From positions 1 through 64,000 of the forward strand of contig JBARZE010000065.1 in the NCBI GenBank assembly GCA_049649525.1: a stretch of 64,000 bases of DNA. The letters run 5' to 3'. The notes beneath the pieces are model-generated. The model was not told the origin of the DNA and did no database searches. It saw only the letters and a program-made list of their open reading frames with translations. The translations under genes and the position numbers were made by a program. This DNA is from JAAURB01 sp049649525 (GTDB lineage Bacteria > Cyanobacteriota > Cyanobacteriia > Cyanobacteriales > Microcoleaceae). Numbering within the stretch: position 1 is the stretch's first letter; the number at the start of each line of letters is the position of its first letter. This document shows positions 25,602-36,197 of this stretch, piece after piece.

Positions 25602-28600
25602 CTGGAGGTTGGGATCCTAATACTGAAGGGGTAATTTTTGTTGAACAAACTCCTGCACCGATTATATTTTTAACTGCAGCCGATACAGATATTCAAACTT
25701 TAGCTGCAACAATTAATCAGTTACCCGAAGATTTTCCGAGTATTAGATCGACGAATTTACTGAACTTACAACAACAACTTTCTATTGATACTTATGCTGA
25801 GGATATTTTACAACAGGCACAAGTAATTGTTGTTCGGTTATTGGGGGGGCGTTCGTACTGGTCTTATGGTTTAGAAATCTTACAAGAAGTTGTTGAAAAT
25901 AGTAATATTCAATTATTGCTTTTACCCGGTGACGATCGCCCCGATCCGGATTTAATGAGTCATTCAACCGTTCCTCTGATAGTTGTTAATCAAGTCTGGC
26001 GTTACTTGATTGAGGGGGGAATAGAAAATATGACTCAAGCGTTACTATTTATTGCTCAGAATTGTCTGGGGAAAGATTATCAACCTCATCCACCGATATC
26101 TGTTCCTAAAGTAGGAATTTATTCAAGTCAAATCAATTCAACTCAATCTAAATATCCCCGAGTTGGCTTACTTTTTTATCGCGCTCATTATCTCAGTGGA
26201 AATACTAAACCCATTGATGCTCTATGTCAAGCTTTAATTGAACAGAAATTACAACCCGTTCCTGTATTCGTTTCCTCTTTACGCGACCCGGATATTCAAG
26301 CAGAAGTTATACATCAATTAAATCAGGTTCATTTATTATTGAATACAACGAGTTTTTCAATTAATAATATTACAAATACTGATTTTAATCTGGCTCCATT
26401 ATTCAGCTTAAATATTCCGATTTTACAAGTTATTTTAAGTGGAGGAACTCAACAACAATGGCAAGATAGCTTTCAAGGACTTTCTCCTAGAGATATCGCG
26501 ATGAATGTCGCTTTACCAGAAGTCGATGGACGGATTATTAGCCGGGTAATTTCTTTTAAAGCTACTCAAAATTGGAACCCTGACTTAGAAACAGATGTTA
26601 TTGGTTATATTCCTCTTCAAGATAGAGTTAATTTCGTTGCTAATTTAACGGCAAATTTGATAAAGCTAAGGCAAAAATCTGCCTCAAAACGGAAAGTTGC
26701 TTTAATTTTAGCTAATTATCCAAATAAAGATGGACGCTTGGCTAATGGTGTCGGGTTAGACACTCCAGCAAGTTGCATTAAAATCCTCGAAGCCTTGCAC
26801 CAGCAAGGATATAAGATTGATGAAATTCCGATAAATGGGGATGAACTGATTCATAAACTAACAACTGGAGTGACAAATAATCTAGAATTAGATGATTTTC
26901 GTCTAATTTATCAACAGTTGAGCTATCAAGAATTTCAACAATATTTCACAGCTTTACCACAACTTGCTCAAGTTCAAATTCAACAGCGTTGGCAGTCTGA
27001 ATTTAAAGTGGATAATTTTGCGATTTCGGGCATCCAATTAGGCAATATATTTGTGGGAATTCAACCCTCTAGAGGATATGATAAAGATCCCAGTTTAAAT
27101 TATCATGCTCCAGATTTAGAACCGACTCCAGACTATTTAGCCTTTTATTTTTGGTTGAAAAATGAATTCCAAGCTGATGCAATTATTCATGTTGGTAAAC
27201 ACGGCAATTTAGAATGGCTCCCCGGAAAAAGTGTGGGTTTATCTCAAAATTGTTATCCTGAAATTGCTTTAGATGCAATCCCTCATTTTTATCCATTTAT
27301 TGTCAATGATCCGGGGGAAGGATCTCAAGCGAAACGGCGATCGCATGCCGTTATTTTAGACCATTTAACTCCACCAATGACACGAGCAGAATTATATGGC
27401 AATTTACAACAATTAGAAGGATTAATTGATGAATATTACGAAGCACAATCGTTAGATCCTTCCAGATTATCAATGATTAGTGAACGGATTTTAGAAGTTA
27501 TTCAACAGGAAGAGATCAATCAAGATCTAGGGCTAAGCGATGATATCAATTTATCTAGTTTAAATTCTATTGATGGTTATTTGTGTGAGTTAAAAGAAGC
27601 CCAAATTAGAGATGGTTTACATATTTTTGGACAATGTCCTCAAGGTCGTCAATTGCGAGATTTAATTGTAGCGATCGCCCGTCAACCGAATCTAAATAGA
27701 ATGGGTTTATCGCGGGCAATTTCTCAAGATTGGGGTTTAAACTTTGATCCTTTAACGGCTAATTTTGCTGAAACTTTTTCAACTGCTTTGATGTTGTCAG
27801 GTCAATCTTGCCGAACTATTGGAGATGCGATAGAAGTAATAGAAAATCATGCTGCAATATTGATTGATGATTTGATTTTAGGAAAACCGCCGCAAAATGT
27901 TGGTGTTAATACTAAAAAAGAATTGAATTGGATTAACACAGAATTGTTACCCAAATTACAGAAAACAACTGAAGAAATCACTTATTTATTAGCTGGATTA
28001 AATGGTGAATTTGTTCCCAGTGGCTCTTCTGGTGCCCCAACAAGAGGACGACCTGATGTATTACCCACAGGACGTAATTTTTACTCGGTTGATATTCGCG
28101 CTATTCCCACAGAAACGGCTTGGCGAGTCGGTCAATTGGCGGCAGAAGCCTTGATCGAACGCTACACTCAGGAGAACGGAGAATATCCTAAAACCCTGGG
28201 TTTATCGGTGTGGGGAACCTCTACTATGCGGACAGGCGGTGATGATATTGCTGAGGCATTGGCGTTGCTTGGAGTACGTCCGGTTTGGGATCGTCCATCA
28301 CGGCGAGTCGTAGATTTTGAAATCTTACCTTTGTCAATTCTAAATCGTCCTCGGGTGGATGTTACATTACGAATTTCTGGGTTTTTTCGAGATGCTTTTG
28401 CGAATTTAATTGATTTATTTCATCAGGCTGTTATTGCTGTTTCTAATTTAAATGAACCGATAGAAAAGAATCCATTAGCGGCACAAGTTCAACAAGAAAC
28501 TCAACATTGGTGTCAGGCAGGACTCACGTTAGAACAGGCACAAAACCGCTCACAATATCGTGTATTCGGGTCAAAACCGGGGGCTTATGGTGCAGGATTA

Positions 28601-29284
28601 CAAGGTTTAATTGAAGCCCAAAATTGGCAGAGCGATCAAGATTTAGCGAGAGCATATTTAAATTGGAGTAGCTATGCTTATGGTCGTTCTACCGCTCAAG
28701 GAGTCTCAGTACCCGAAACTTTTAAACACCGTTTAGAACAGTTACAAATTGTCTTACACAATCAAGATAATCGAGAACATGATTTATTAGATTCTGATGA
28801 TTATTATCAGTTTCAAGGGGGAATGACAGCAGCAGTGCGGGCATTAACCGGGAAAAATCCTCAGACTTATTTTGGAGATCATTCTCAACCTGAAAACCCA
28901 AAAATTCGTCAACTCAAAGAAGAAATTACCCGAGTTTATCGCTCTCGTGTTGTTAATCCTAAATGGATTTCTGGTGTGATGCGACATGGTTATAAAGGGG
29001 CGTTTGAGTTGGCTGCAACAGTCGATTATTTATTTGCTTATGATGCTACCGCTAATTGTGTGGCAGATTTTATGTATGAAGGCATTGCTAAAGCTTATCT
29101 TTTGGATGAAACCGTTCAACAGTTTATTCAACAGAAAAATCCTTGGGCGCTGCGAGATATGGCTGAACGTTTATTAGAAGCTCATCAACGCCAGCTTTGG
29201 AAATCTGCACCTTCAGAACTAACAGAAGCGTTACGAGCAATTGTACATGAAGCTGAGGGAGTGATTGAAGGTAAAACAGGGTAG
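25580..29284 (+). CDS. cobN: Cobaltochelatase subunit CobN
   Basis: A 1234-residue chelatase large subunit. The N-terminus MHRIAATPGGWDPNTEGVIF and FLTAADTDIQTLA mark CobN. It also has HVGKHGNLEWLPGK and SGFFRDAFANLIDLF, conserved across the CobN/ChlH superfamily. In aerobic cobalamin synthesis CobN binds hydrogenobyrinate diamide and cobalt, with ATPase partners CobS/CobT; in cyanobacteria ChlI/ChlD-like subunits are thought to serve. The length is slightly below typical ChlH (about 1330), and the CobN-type N-terminus argues against magnesium chelatase. It stands alone: no other cobalamin genes are adjacent. Confidence 0.9.
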   Translation: MHRIAATPGGWDPNTEGVIFVEQTPAPIIFLTAADTDIQTLAATINQLPEDFPSIRSTNLLNLQQQLSIDTYAEDILQQAQVIVVRLLGGRSYWSYGLEILQEVVENSNIQLLLLPGDDRPDPDLMSHSTVPLIVVNQVWRYLIEGGIENMTQALLFIAQNCLGKDYQPHPPISVPKVGIYSSQINSTQSKYPRVGLLFYRAHYLSGNTKPIDALCQALIEQKLQPVPVFVSSLRDPDIQAEVIHQLNQVHLLLNTTSFSINNITNTDFNLAPLFSLNIPILQVILSGGTQQQWQDSFQGLSPRDIAMNVALPEVDGRIISRVISFKATQNWNPDLETDVIGYIPLQDRVNFVANLTANLIKLRQKSASKRKVALILANYPNKDGRLANGVGLDTPASCIKILEALHQQGYKIDEIPINGDELIHKLTTGVTNNLELDDFRLIYQQLSYQEFQQYFTALPQLAQVQIQQRWQSEFKVDNFAISGIQLGNIFVGIQPSRGYDKDPSLNYHAPDLEPTPDYLAFYFWLKNEFQADAIIHVGKHGNLEWLPGKSVGLSQNCYPEIALDAIPHFYPFIVNDPGEGSQAKRRSHAVILDHLTPPMTRAELYGNLQQLEGLIDEYYEAQSLDPSRLSMISERILEVIQQEEINQDLGLSDDINLSSLNSIDGYLCELKEAQIRDGLHIFGQCPQGRQLRDLIVAIARQPNLNRMGLSRAISQDWGLNFDPLTANFAETFSTALMLSGQSCRTIGDAIEVIENHAAILIDDLILGKPPQNVGVNTKKELNWINTELLPKLQKTTEEITYLLAGLNGEFVPSGSSGAPTRGRPDVLPTGRNFYSVDIRAIPTETAWRVGQLAAEALIERYTQENGEYPKTLGLSVWGTSTMRTGGDDIAEALALLGVRPVWDRPSRRVVDFEILPLSILNRPRVDVTLRISGFFRDAFANLIDLFHQAVIAVSNLNEPIEKNPLAAQVQQETQHWCQAGLTLEQAQNRSQYRVFGSKPGAYGAGLQGLIEAQNWQSDQDLARAYLNWSSYAYGRSTAQGVSVPETFKHRLEQLQIVLHNQDNREHDLLDSDDYYQFQGGMTAAVRALTGKNPQTYFGDHSQPENPKIRQLKEEITRVYRSRVVNPKWISGVMRHGYKGAFELAATVDYLFAYDATANCVADFMYEGIAKAYLLDETVQQFIQQKNPWALRDMAERLLEAHQRQLWKSAPSELTEALRAIVHEAEGVIEGKTG

Positions 29285-29566
29285 AACTGATTTAGAATAT
29301 TCATATTATAATAAGATAGGATGGCACTGAATACAGCATTGCTAATAAATGAGTAAAATTAGATATTTTTAACGGGGAAGCTGACATTGTATCCAATATT
29401 TATGCGGCTTCAAAAATTAAGTCAAATTATGAAATTATAATTTTTATCGTAGTCTTGACTTAACTAACATTGTATATGTATCGGTTATACTTTAGTTATA
29501 CTCAAATGGCAATCAATATTCATCGTTATTAAAATAGTAGCATCTTTAAAGATATAAAATAATGTG

Positions 29567-30838
29567 ATGGATCAGCAAGACTTTTACAATCAAGGCTTAG
29601 AAAAAATGCGTCAGCAAGATTATCAGGGCGCAATTTCAGCGTTAAATCAAGCGATTACAATTAATCCTTATGAAGCAGAAGCCTATTATCAACGAGGTTT
29701 AGCTTATTTTGATCTCGGACAAATTCATGAGGCTGTATTTAACTACACGAGAGCTATTGAAATTAATTCAGAAAATACACTAACTTATTATAGTAGAGCT
29801 TTAGCCCGCCTTAAACTTAAAAATTTACCGGGTGCATTGGAAGATATTGATCGTACGATTCAATTGAATTCTAAGTACGCATCTGCTTATCAATTACGGG
29901 GAATTATATACCGTAAACAGGGAGAAATAACCCGTGCAGTGACTAACTTTAAACAAGCAGCAAAATTATACTTAGAACAACAAAATAAAGCAGGTTGTCG
30001 TCGTTGTTTAGAACTGATTAAACCGTTACAATCTCAACAAAATATTGTCGCTCAATCTTCTCCCTCACCTCAACCGATTCAGATGATTTCCGAGGCAGAT
30101 TTTTATCAACAATTAATTGAAAAGGCTGAACAGGGAGATTGTAGCGCTGCATTGCGAGAGATAGAATGGATATTACAGGTAGATTCTCAAGATGGAAATG
30201 CTTATTGCTGTCGGGGAATTATTCACTATAAATTAGAAAATTATCGCCAAGCGATGACAGATTTAAATCAAGCATTAAAATATAATCCAGGTGATGTTTT
30301 AGCCTATCGAAATCGGGGGAAAGTCCGAAGTAAATTAGGCGATCATTTAGGGGCGATCGCAGATTTTAATCAAGCATTACAATCACAACCGAATGATATT
30401 ATGCTTTATATTGCCCGAGGAAATGCTTATCAGTTTGCCGGAAATTATTCAGATGCGATTCAAGATTATACCCAGGCAATCGAGTTAAATCCAAATGATG
30501 GTAACCCTTATTATCAACGAGGCTTAGCTTATGCTTGTTTGGAAGAAATGAAATTGGCGGTTACAGATTATCAACACGCTACTCGCTTATTCTGTGAACA
30601 AGAAAACTGGGATAAATATCAAACTGTTTTAAATCATCTTCGACGCTTACAAAAAAGTGTTCCTCAGACACATTCTAGTCAAGTTTCTGATGTATTACGT
30701 CAGCGATTGTTAAGATTAGTGGGAGGACATTGGGCGATTGCACAACGATTAATTGAACAAGCCGAGTTTAATTATCCTGGTATGCCAGAAGAATGGTACA
30801 TTGAAAAAGTTATTTATGATATTGAACGAAACCAATAA
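29567..30838 (+). CDS. Tetratricopeptide-repeat protein
   Basis: The ATG at 29567 follows a GTG one codon earlier; either could be used. The 423-residue protein has two TPR blocks. The first, residues about 3-130, includes NPYEAEAYYQRGLAYFDLGQ; the second, about 175-345, includes GDVLAYRNRGKVRSKLG and NDGNPYYQRGLAYACLEE. The C-terminal 55 residues (HWAIAQRLIEQAEFNYPGMP) look like a separate small helical domain found in other cyanobacterial TPR proteins. It has no signal peptide. It precedes the histidine kinase gene by 129 bases and may share its regulation. TPRs bind proteins; the partner is unknown. Confidence 0.8.
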   Translation: MDQQDFYNQGLEKMRQQDYQGAISALNQAITINPYEAEAYYQRGLAYFDLGQIHEAVFNYTRAIEINSENTLTYYSRALARLKLKNLPGALEDIDRTIQLNSKYASAYQLRGIIYRKQGEITRAVTNFKQAAKLYLEQQNKAGCRRCLELIKPLQSQQNIVAQSSPSPQPIQMISEADFYQQLIEKAEQGDCSAALREIEWILQVDSQDGNAYCCRGIIHYKLENYRQAMTDLNQALKYNPGDVLAYRNRGKVRSKLGDHLGAIADFNQALQSQPNDIMLYIARGNAYQFAGNYSDAIQDYTQAIELNPNDGNPYYQRGLAYACLEEMKLAVTDYQHATRLFCEQENWDKYQTVLNHLRRLQKSVPQTHSSQVSDVLRQRLLRLVGGHWAIAQRLIEQAEFNYPGMPEEWYIEKVIYDIERNQ

Positions 30839-30896
30839 TATTAGTTCAATTTCGGGGTTGAGTTTGTAATAGATTGATTCATCATTGAGTAGCAAA

Positions 30897-30930
30897 AGTA
30901 TTAATTTTTTTTAAAATTAATAAAAGTACT
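30897..30930. repeat. AT-rich inverted repeat between TPR and kinase genes
   Basis: TTAATTTT (30901-30908), TTTT loop, AAAATTAA (30913-30920), with an outer AGTA/TACT pair. It could be a weak terminator for the TPR gene or a regulatory hairpin; there is no downstream T-run. Confidence 0.35.
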
Positions 30931-30967
30931 AATTACTACTCTTTATTCACAGATAAATTAAAGTTAA

Positions 30968-33900
30968 ATGACGAGTTTAATCTCTCCTGTCCAGCATTTA
31001 ATCCGTCAAGTTTCATTGCGATCGCTATTGACAATTCCATTTATCATACAGGTTGTGAGTGCTGTCGGGCTGACGGGATATCTAGGGTGGCGAAATGGAC
31101 AGAAAACATTGAATGATTTAGTGACACAGCTACAAGATGAAATTATTGATCGAGTAGAACAAGAATTAAATACTTTCTTAGAAATACCAAAAATCGTAAC
31201 ACAACTGAATGAAGTTGCAGTAATTTCTAATGATTTAGACTTACAAAACTATTCTGAAGTACAACGTCGTTTATTTAAACAAATTCAAATTTTTGATCCG
31301 ATTAGCTATGTTCATTTTGCAATAGAAAATGGTGATTTTATGGGGATGGGAAGACGCGCCGATGGATCTTTGTTTTTAGCAGTCGAAAATAAAGAAACAC
31401 TGGATCAAATTCTCACTTATCAATTAGATCTAACCGGAAATGCGACTGATCCCTTAGATTTAACCGTGGAAGCTTATGATCCTCGACAACGATCTTGGTA
31501 TCAAACAGCGTTAAAACTGAATCAACCTCAATGGATAGATATTTATAGTTGGCTGAATCAAGCAACAGTTAGCTTAACCTTTGTTCAGCCGCTACGCAAT
31601 CAACAAAACCAGGTTATTGGGGTAACAGGAGCAGATGTTAGCTTTTCAGAATTTAATCAGTTTCTGCGAAATCAAAAAGTTGGGAAAACAGGTAAGATTT
31701 TCATCATTGATCGCTCAGGATTATTAGTGGCTTCGTCTAATAATGAACCAATTTTTAAGGTTATTAATAATCAAGTGACCCGTAAATCTGCTTTTGAAAG
31801 CGATAGTGTTTTGATTCAGTCAGCCGCCCAATCTTTAAAAGAAGAATTTGGCGATTTTAGTCAAATTGAGGCGACTGAGCAGCTCAAATTACAGCACGAG
31901 AAAACATCTAAATTTTTACAAGTTGTTCCCTTTCAAGACAGTGATGGATTAGATTGGCTGATTGTCATTATCGTCCCCCAAGCAGATTTTATGGGTGGAA
32001 TTCATGAAAATACTCGTAATACTATACTGTTGTGTCTAGCGGCTATTGGTGTAACAATTATTCTCGGCATAATTATGAGTCGATGGATTACAAAACCTGT
32101 GACTAAATTAACCAATGCAGCTCATGCTTTGTCTGAAAAAAATTGGAATCAAACTGTTAAAATTAGTTCAAATCGCGAGTTAAGTATTTTAGCAAGTACA
32201 TTTAATCACATGAGTCATAAATTGCAGCAATCTTATCAACAACTAGAAGAATATTCTAAAAGTCTAGAGCAAAAACTTACAGAACGAAATCACACATTAG
32301 AAGAGAAATTAGAAGTTCTAGAAGCGGCAAACTTAGCATTACAAGAATCTGAAACAAAATTCTCTACAGTATTTCGCAGCGCACCCAATCCAATTATTAT
32401 CACTCGTTTAAAGGATGGAAGTTACTTTGATGTTAATGATAGTTTTTGTAAAATTACAGGTTATAGTCGTCAAGAAGTGATTAACCGTCGTTCTCTCGAT
32501 TTAAACATTTGGGTCAGTCAATTGGATTACGATCAGTTTTATAAAACTTTGAATTTACAAGGGAAACTTCGTAACTATGAACTTAACTTTAGAACCCGAT
32601 CTGGTAAAATTAGAACAGCATCAGTTTCAGCCGATAAAATTAATATTAATGGAGAAGCATTATTACTGGCTAGCAGTCAAGATATAACAGAACGAAAACG
32701 GGCTGAAACTGCACTTAAACAGTCAGAAGAAACTCTAAAAAAACAAAACTTAGAATTAGAAAAAGCCAGAAAAGTAGCGGATGCAGCTAATCGTGCGAAA
32801 AGTACATTTCTCGCTAATATGAGTCACGAATTGAGAACGCCGCTGAATGCTATTTTAGGGTTTAGTCAGTTGCTCAGTCAAAATCCAGAATTTGCTAATG
32901 CCTTAAAAGATGTAGAAATTATTAACCGCAGTGGTGAACATTTACTCTCGTTAATTAATGATATTTTAGATTTATCAAAAATTGAAGCAGGCAAAGTCAC
33001 TTTACAAGAATATTCTTTTGATTTATATGCTTTATTAGAGACTTTAGTCGAAATGCTAAAGTTACAAGCTGATGCTAAAGGAATACAACTGATTTATCAA
33101 CCGGGTAAATCGCTGCCTCAATACATTAAATCTGATGAGAAAAAACTTAGACAAGTTTTAATTAATTTACTCGGAAATGCGATTAAATTTACAGAAACAG
33201 GACAAGTTATTTTACGCGCCGATATTAAACAACAAAAAAATGAATTGCCAACAGCAACCATTCAGAAACAAACGCTTCAGTTTGAAGTAGAAGATACAGG
33301 TTTTGGAATTTCTACTCAAGAGATTTCATTAATCTTTGATGCCTTTGTACAAACAGAAGCCGGACAAAAGTCTCAGCAAGGTATAGGCTTAGGTTTACCC
33401 ATTAGTCAAAAATTTGTGCAGATGATGGGAGGCGATTTTTTAGTTAATAGCGTAGTCGGAAAAGGGAGTCTATTTAAGTTTGATATTCAAGTTGAACTTA
33501 CTTCTATAAAAGACGTTGAAATAGCAAAACCACCTCGGCGTGTGATGGGTTTAGCGGCGGGTCAGCCGGAATACCGAATTCTTGTCGTCGATGAAGTTTC
33601 AGAAAATCGTCTTTTAGTCAAGAAACTATTAGAACCTGTTGGTTTTAAGGTGTATGAAGCAGAAAATGGACTCGTTGCAATTGAGGCATGGGAATGTTAT
33701 TCTCCTCAACTGATTTGGATGGATATGCGGATGCCTGTGATGAATGGATATGAGGCGGCACGACAGATTAAGGCTAAACCCAATAGTGAGAAAACAGTGA
33801 TTATTGCTTTAACAGCGAGTGCGATCCCTGAAGAAGAACAAGAAATTTTCTCAGCCGGATGTGATGATATTTTAAGAAAGCCTTTTAAAGCGGGAAATTT

Positions 33901-34219
33901 ATTAGATAAAATGGCACAATATTTAGGCGCTCGTTATATTTATGATACAGATAGACCCGATCCGATTATCTCTATTGATTCAACTCAATCTTTAACTTCA
34001 AAAGCTTTAGAAGTGATGCCTTTAGATTGGCTGCAACAACTCTATCAAGCGGCTTTAACAGGTGATGATGGCTGGGTTAGTCAACTGATTACACAGATTC
34101 CCGTATCGAATTCTCAACTGAGTCAAACTTTAATTGCTTTGGTAGATGAGTTCCGCTTAGATATTATTAGTGATGTTACAGAGGCTTTAATTAACTCTGA
34201 ATCTGATAGAAACTGCTGA
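30968..34219 (+). CDS. Hybrid sensor histidine kinase (Cache-HAMP-PAS-HisKA-HATPase-REC)
   Basis: A 1083-residue membrane kinase. A first membrane helix (LLTIPFIIQVVSAVGLTGYL) is followed by a periplasmic Cache-type sensor (YDPRQRSWYQTAL) and a second helix near 350-370. Then come HAMP, a coiled coil, PAS (about 465-580), and HisKA with the phospho-accepting H620 in SHELRTP. HATPase_c has the N box LINLLGNAIKF and GIGLGLPIS. A C-terminal receiver has D919 in WMDMRMP, while its acidic pair reads VVDEVSENR. The final 110 residues resemble a short phosphotransfer-like tail but lack a clear histidine motif. It should sense a small extracytoplasmic ligand; the target regulator is not adjacent. Confidence 0.9.
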   Translation: MTSLISPVQHLIRQVSLRSLLTIPFIIQVVSAVGLTGYLGWRNGQKTLNDLVTQLQDEIIDRVEQELNTFLEIPKIVTQLNEVAVISNDLDLQNYSEVQRRLFKQIQIFDPISYVHFAIENGDFMGMGRRADGSLFLAVENKETLDQILTYQLDLTGNATDPLDLTVEAYDPRQRSWYQTALKLNQPQWIDIYSWLNQATVSLTFVQPLRNQQNQVIGVTGADVSFSEFNQFLRNQKVGKTGKIFIIDRSGLLVASSNNEPIFKVINNQVTRKSAFESDSVLIQSAAQSLKEEFGDFSQIEATEQLKLQHEKTSKFLQVVPFQDSDGLDWLIVIIVPQADFMGGIHENTRNTILLCLAAIGVTIILGIIMSRWITKPVTKLTNAAHALSEKNWNQTVKISSNRELSILASTFNHMSHKLQQSYQQLEEYSKSLEQKLTERNHTLEEKLEVLEAANLALQESETKFSTVFRSAPNPIIITRLKDGSYFDVNDSFCKITGYSRQEVINRRSLDLNIWVSQLDYDQFYKTLNLQGKLRNYELNFRTRSGKIRTASVSADKININGEALLLASSQDITERKRAETALKQSEETLKKQNLELEKARKVADAANRAKSTFLANMSHELRTPLNAILGFSQLLSQNPEFANALKDVEIINRSGEHLLSLINDILDLSKIEAGKVTLQEYSFDLYALLETLVEMLKLQADAKGIQLIYQPGKSLPQYIKSDEKKLRQVLINLLGNAIKFTETGQVILRADIKQQKNELPTATIQKQTLQFEVEDTGFGISTQEISLIFDAFVQTEAGQKSQQGIGLGLPISQKFVQMMGGDFLVNSVVGKGSLFKFDIQVELTSIKDVEIAKPPRRVMGLAAGQPEYRILVVDEVSENRLLVKKLLEPVGFKVYEAENGLVAIEAWECYSPQLIWMDMRMPVMNGYEAARQIKAKPNSEKTVIIALTASAIPEEEQEIFSAGCDDILRKPFKAGNLLDKMAQYLGARYIYDTDRPDPIISIDSTQSLTSKALEVMPLDWLQQLYQAALTGDDGWVSQLITQIPVSNSQLSQTLIALVDEFRLDIISDVTEALINSESDRNC

Positions 34220-34440
34220 TATTCTAATGATTGATCAAAAAGAAGAGGGTTTTAAATCTGGGATGTCTACAGATACAGCCGTTGAGATGGCTCAAAGATC
34301 TTGAAATCAAGGAAACATAATTGCGAGATTAAATTTAAACAATTTCCCCTTTGAAAATTGCTGACAAGGCAAGACATTAAAGACTCTACAATCTAGATTT
34401 CCTGCCCTTGATTAGATCTCAATGTGAAGCGAATCATCAA

Positions 34441-34656
34441 CTACAATGTTTCTTCGGGTAAGTAAAACTTGTACAAACGGTAGAGACAGAAAACAACAAA
34501 GATTTGAATACTCCAATGAACGTATGCAAAACTCCAAATAAAGCAAGCTAAACCTGTTAATCCGGCTAAGACAAAGGGAATATCTTCCGATGTTTGTGTA
34601 GCAACCCAAACGGAACAGAGCGCGAAAATCATTAAGATCAGATAGACCGAATGCAT
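34441..34656 (-). CDS. Small membrane protein
   Basis: The ATG at 34656 is chosen because GAGAGG lies eight bases upstream; a longer form starting near 34689 is possible. The 71-residue product has two or three hydrophobic segments (VYLILMIFALCSVWV, VLAGLTGLACFIWSF, IQIFVVFCLYRLY) and a short charged end (LPEETL). No family is recognised. The hydrophobic pattern and ribosome site make a real gene likely. Confidence 0.5.
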   Translation of the reverse strand: MHSVYLILMIFALCSVWVATQTSEDIPFVLAGLTGLACFIWSFAYVHWSIQIFVVFCLYRLYKFYLPEETL

Positions 34657-35134
34657 GGGCGTGACCTCTCTTGGGGGTACGTCAGTCATCAACTTTAATA
34701 AAATAAAGTAGATGATTACTTATAAGAGTAAACCCCAAACTTCAAGATTTGGTTAAGAATCTAAAAATTGTTACAAAAATTGATAGAAAATGCCGATCTC
34801 TACACTCATCTTTACATACATATTCAGTTTGAAGCTATCCCAGTCGCTTTAGCTTCAAGATGTTGTCTCCCACTCACTTTAAGTTTTATGATCTCTGTAA
34901 GAATCGATTTATTATTTTTACTACTTGATAACTGAGTATAATCTAAAATTGCAGCATAAAATCTATAGATAAATCTGATCAATTCAAGCCATTTAAAAAG
35001 GGGAATTAGCCTGATATTTGGGTAAAATAATCACTTTAAAACTTGATATTATTTAACTTAAAAATGATAAAATATTGACTGATAAAATAGTACAAAATTT
35101 CTTCGTTGATTCAGCTTAAGAGATAATATAATCT
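34657..35134. other. AT-rich intergenic region upstream of the NUDIX gene
   Basis: About 480 bases with no ORF of note. A GAGTATAATC near 34934 resembles a -10 box, but no well-placed -35 is evident. Nothing else is seen. Confidence 0.4.
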
Positions 35135-35572
35135 ATGAAAAATGATAAATTGATACAGGTTTCTCTGGCAATTCTTTATCAGGAAAATAAATATTTAATG
35201 CAACTTCGTGATAATATTCCAGGAATTGCTTATCCGGGAGTTTGGGGACTCTTCGGTGGACATATTGAAGTTGGCGAAAGTCCATTAACAGCACTTCAGC
35301 GAGAGTTAGTTGAGGAAATTGGTTATGATGCGCCCCAACTGATTGAGTTTTGTCAAGATACAGAAGCAACACTAATTCGCCATATTTTCTATGGCTGTTT
35401 GACAGTGGATATAGAGCAACTTACCCTAAATGAAGGTTGGGATATAGGATTAGTGACTCTAGATGAAATTAAGGTAGGAGAATGCTATTCTCAAAAAGCT
35501 GCAACCACCCGACCTTTAGGTCATCCTCATCAGCGTATTTTGTTAGATTTTATCCAGTTTATTCAGCAGTAA
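35135..35572 (+). CDS. NUDIX hydrolase
   Basis: A 145-residue protein with a complete Nudix box, GGHIEVGESPLTALQRELVE continuing EIG, at about residues 41-63 (pattern Gx5Ex7REUxEExGU). Such enzymes cleave nucleoside diphosphates linked to another group. The start of the protein (KLIQVSLAILYQENKYLMQL) and the PGVWGLFGGH segment resemble the MutT/ADP-ribose branch, but the substrate cannot be assigned. Its stop is 8 bases from the end of the convergent peroxiredoxin-like gene. Confidence 0.85.
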   Translation: MKNDKLIQVSLAILYQENKYLMQLRDNIPGIAYPGVWGLFGGHIEVGESPLTALQRELVEEIGYDAPQLIEFCQDTEATLIRHIFYGCLTVDIEQLTLNEGWDIGLVTLDEIKVGECYSQKAATTRPLGHPHQRILLDFIQFIQQ

Positions 35573-35580
35573 TCCTAAAG

Positions 35581-36123
35581 CTAAATCTGAGCCAAAATCT
35601 TCAGTAAAGTACTGATTTCGGCATTGGGTTCGAGGAAAGAAAATAAATGTTTGTATCGTAAAACACCGTTTGAATCTAATATAAATTGAGCAGGTAAAGG
35701 AGCGCCTAAAGCTTGACCCACCGCGTACTTACGAAATACTCGACAACTAGAATCACTCAACAGCGGCATTTTTAGACCTAAATCCTGCACAACAACTTGA
35801 CTTTGTTGAGTATCTGTACTGGTAATCATCAATACTTCAACACCACGATTTGTGAATTGTTCGTATTGTTCGTTCAGCGCTTTAATGTGAGGATAACAAA
35901 AAGGACAATATTGTTTTTCAGTAAAAATTCGGGTAAATGCTAAAATGACCGGACAATCTTTTCGATAGCTAGATAAGCGAACGCTACGATTGTTTGTCAG
36001 ATCGGGTAGTTCAAAGTCTGGGGTTTTTAGACCAATCTCTAGTGAATTACTGGCCGGAATCGGTAAAAAGTTGTTAAAAAATCGTTGGTTTAGTAAACCG
36101 TTGAAATCTGTGGAACTCAGCAT
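35581..36123 (-). CDS. Peroxiredoxin-like / AhpC-TSA thioredoxin-fold protein with CPFC
   Basis: A 180-residue thioredoxin-fold protein. The segment TPDFELPDLTNNRSVRLSSY (34-53) and PVILAFTRIF are peroxiredoxin-like, and a CPFC pair is present at 73-76, so it probably works as a thiol oxidoreductase or atypical peroxidase. It lacks the PxxxTxxC motif of typical Prx. It lies 74 bases after the typical 2-Cys peroxiredoxin gene on the same strand, so the two may be co-transcribed in peroxide defence. Substrate is unknown. Confidence 0.75.
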   Translation of the reverse strand: MLSSTDFNGLLNQRFFNNFLPIPASNSLEIGLKTPDFELPDLTNNRSVRLSSYRKDCPVILAFTRIFTEKQYCPFCYPHIKALNEQYEQFTNRGVEVLMITSTDTQQSQVVVQDLGLKMPLLSDSSCRVFRKYAVGQALGAPLPAQFILDSNGVLRYKHLFSFLEPNAEISTLLKILAQI

Positions 36124-36154
36124 GATCTAAAATTGCAGTTGAGAAGAATTAGAC

Positions 36155-36182
36155 AGGGCAGCGGTAAAACCGCAATTGCCCT
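36155..36182. other. GC-rich hairpin between the two peroxiredoxin genes
   Basis: AGGGCA (36155-36160) pairs with TGCCCT (36177-36182) and GCGGT/ACCGC form the inner stem. There is no T-run on either side, so it is more likely an mRNA-processing or attenuation hairpin than a simple terminator. Confidence 0.45.
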
Positions 36183-36197
36183 AATCATGACTCAGAA

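Noticed and set aside
25580..29284. Magnesium chelatase ChlH instead of CobN
   Set aside because: The N-terminus and length fit CobN; ChlH is longer and begins differently.
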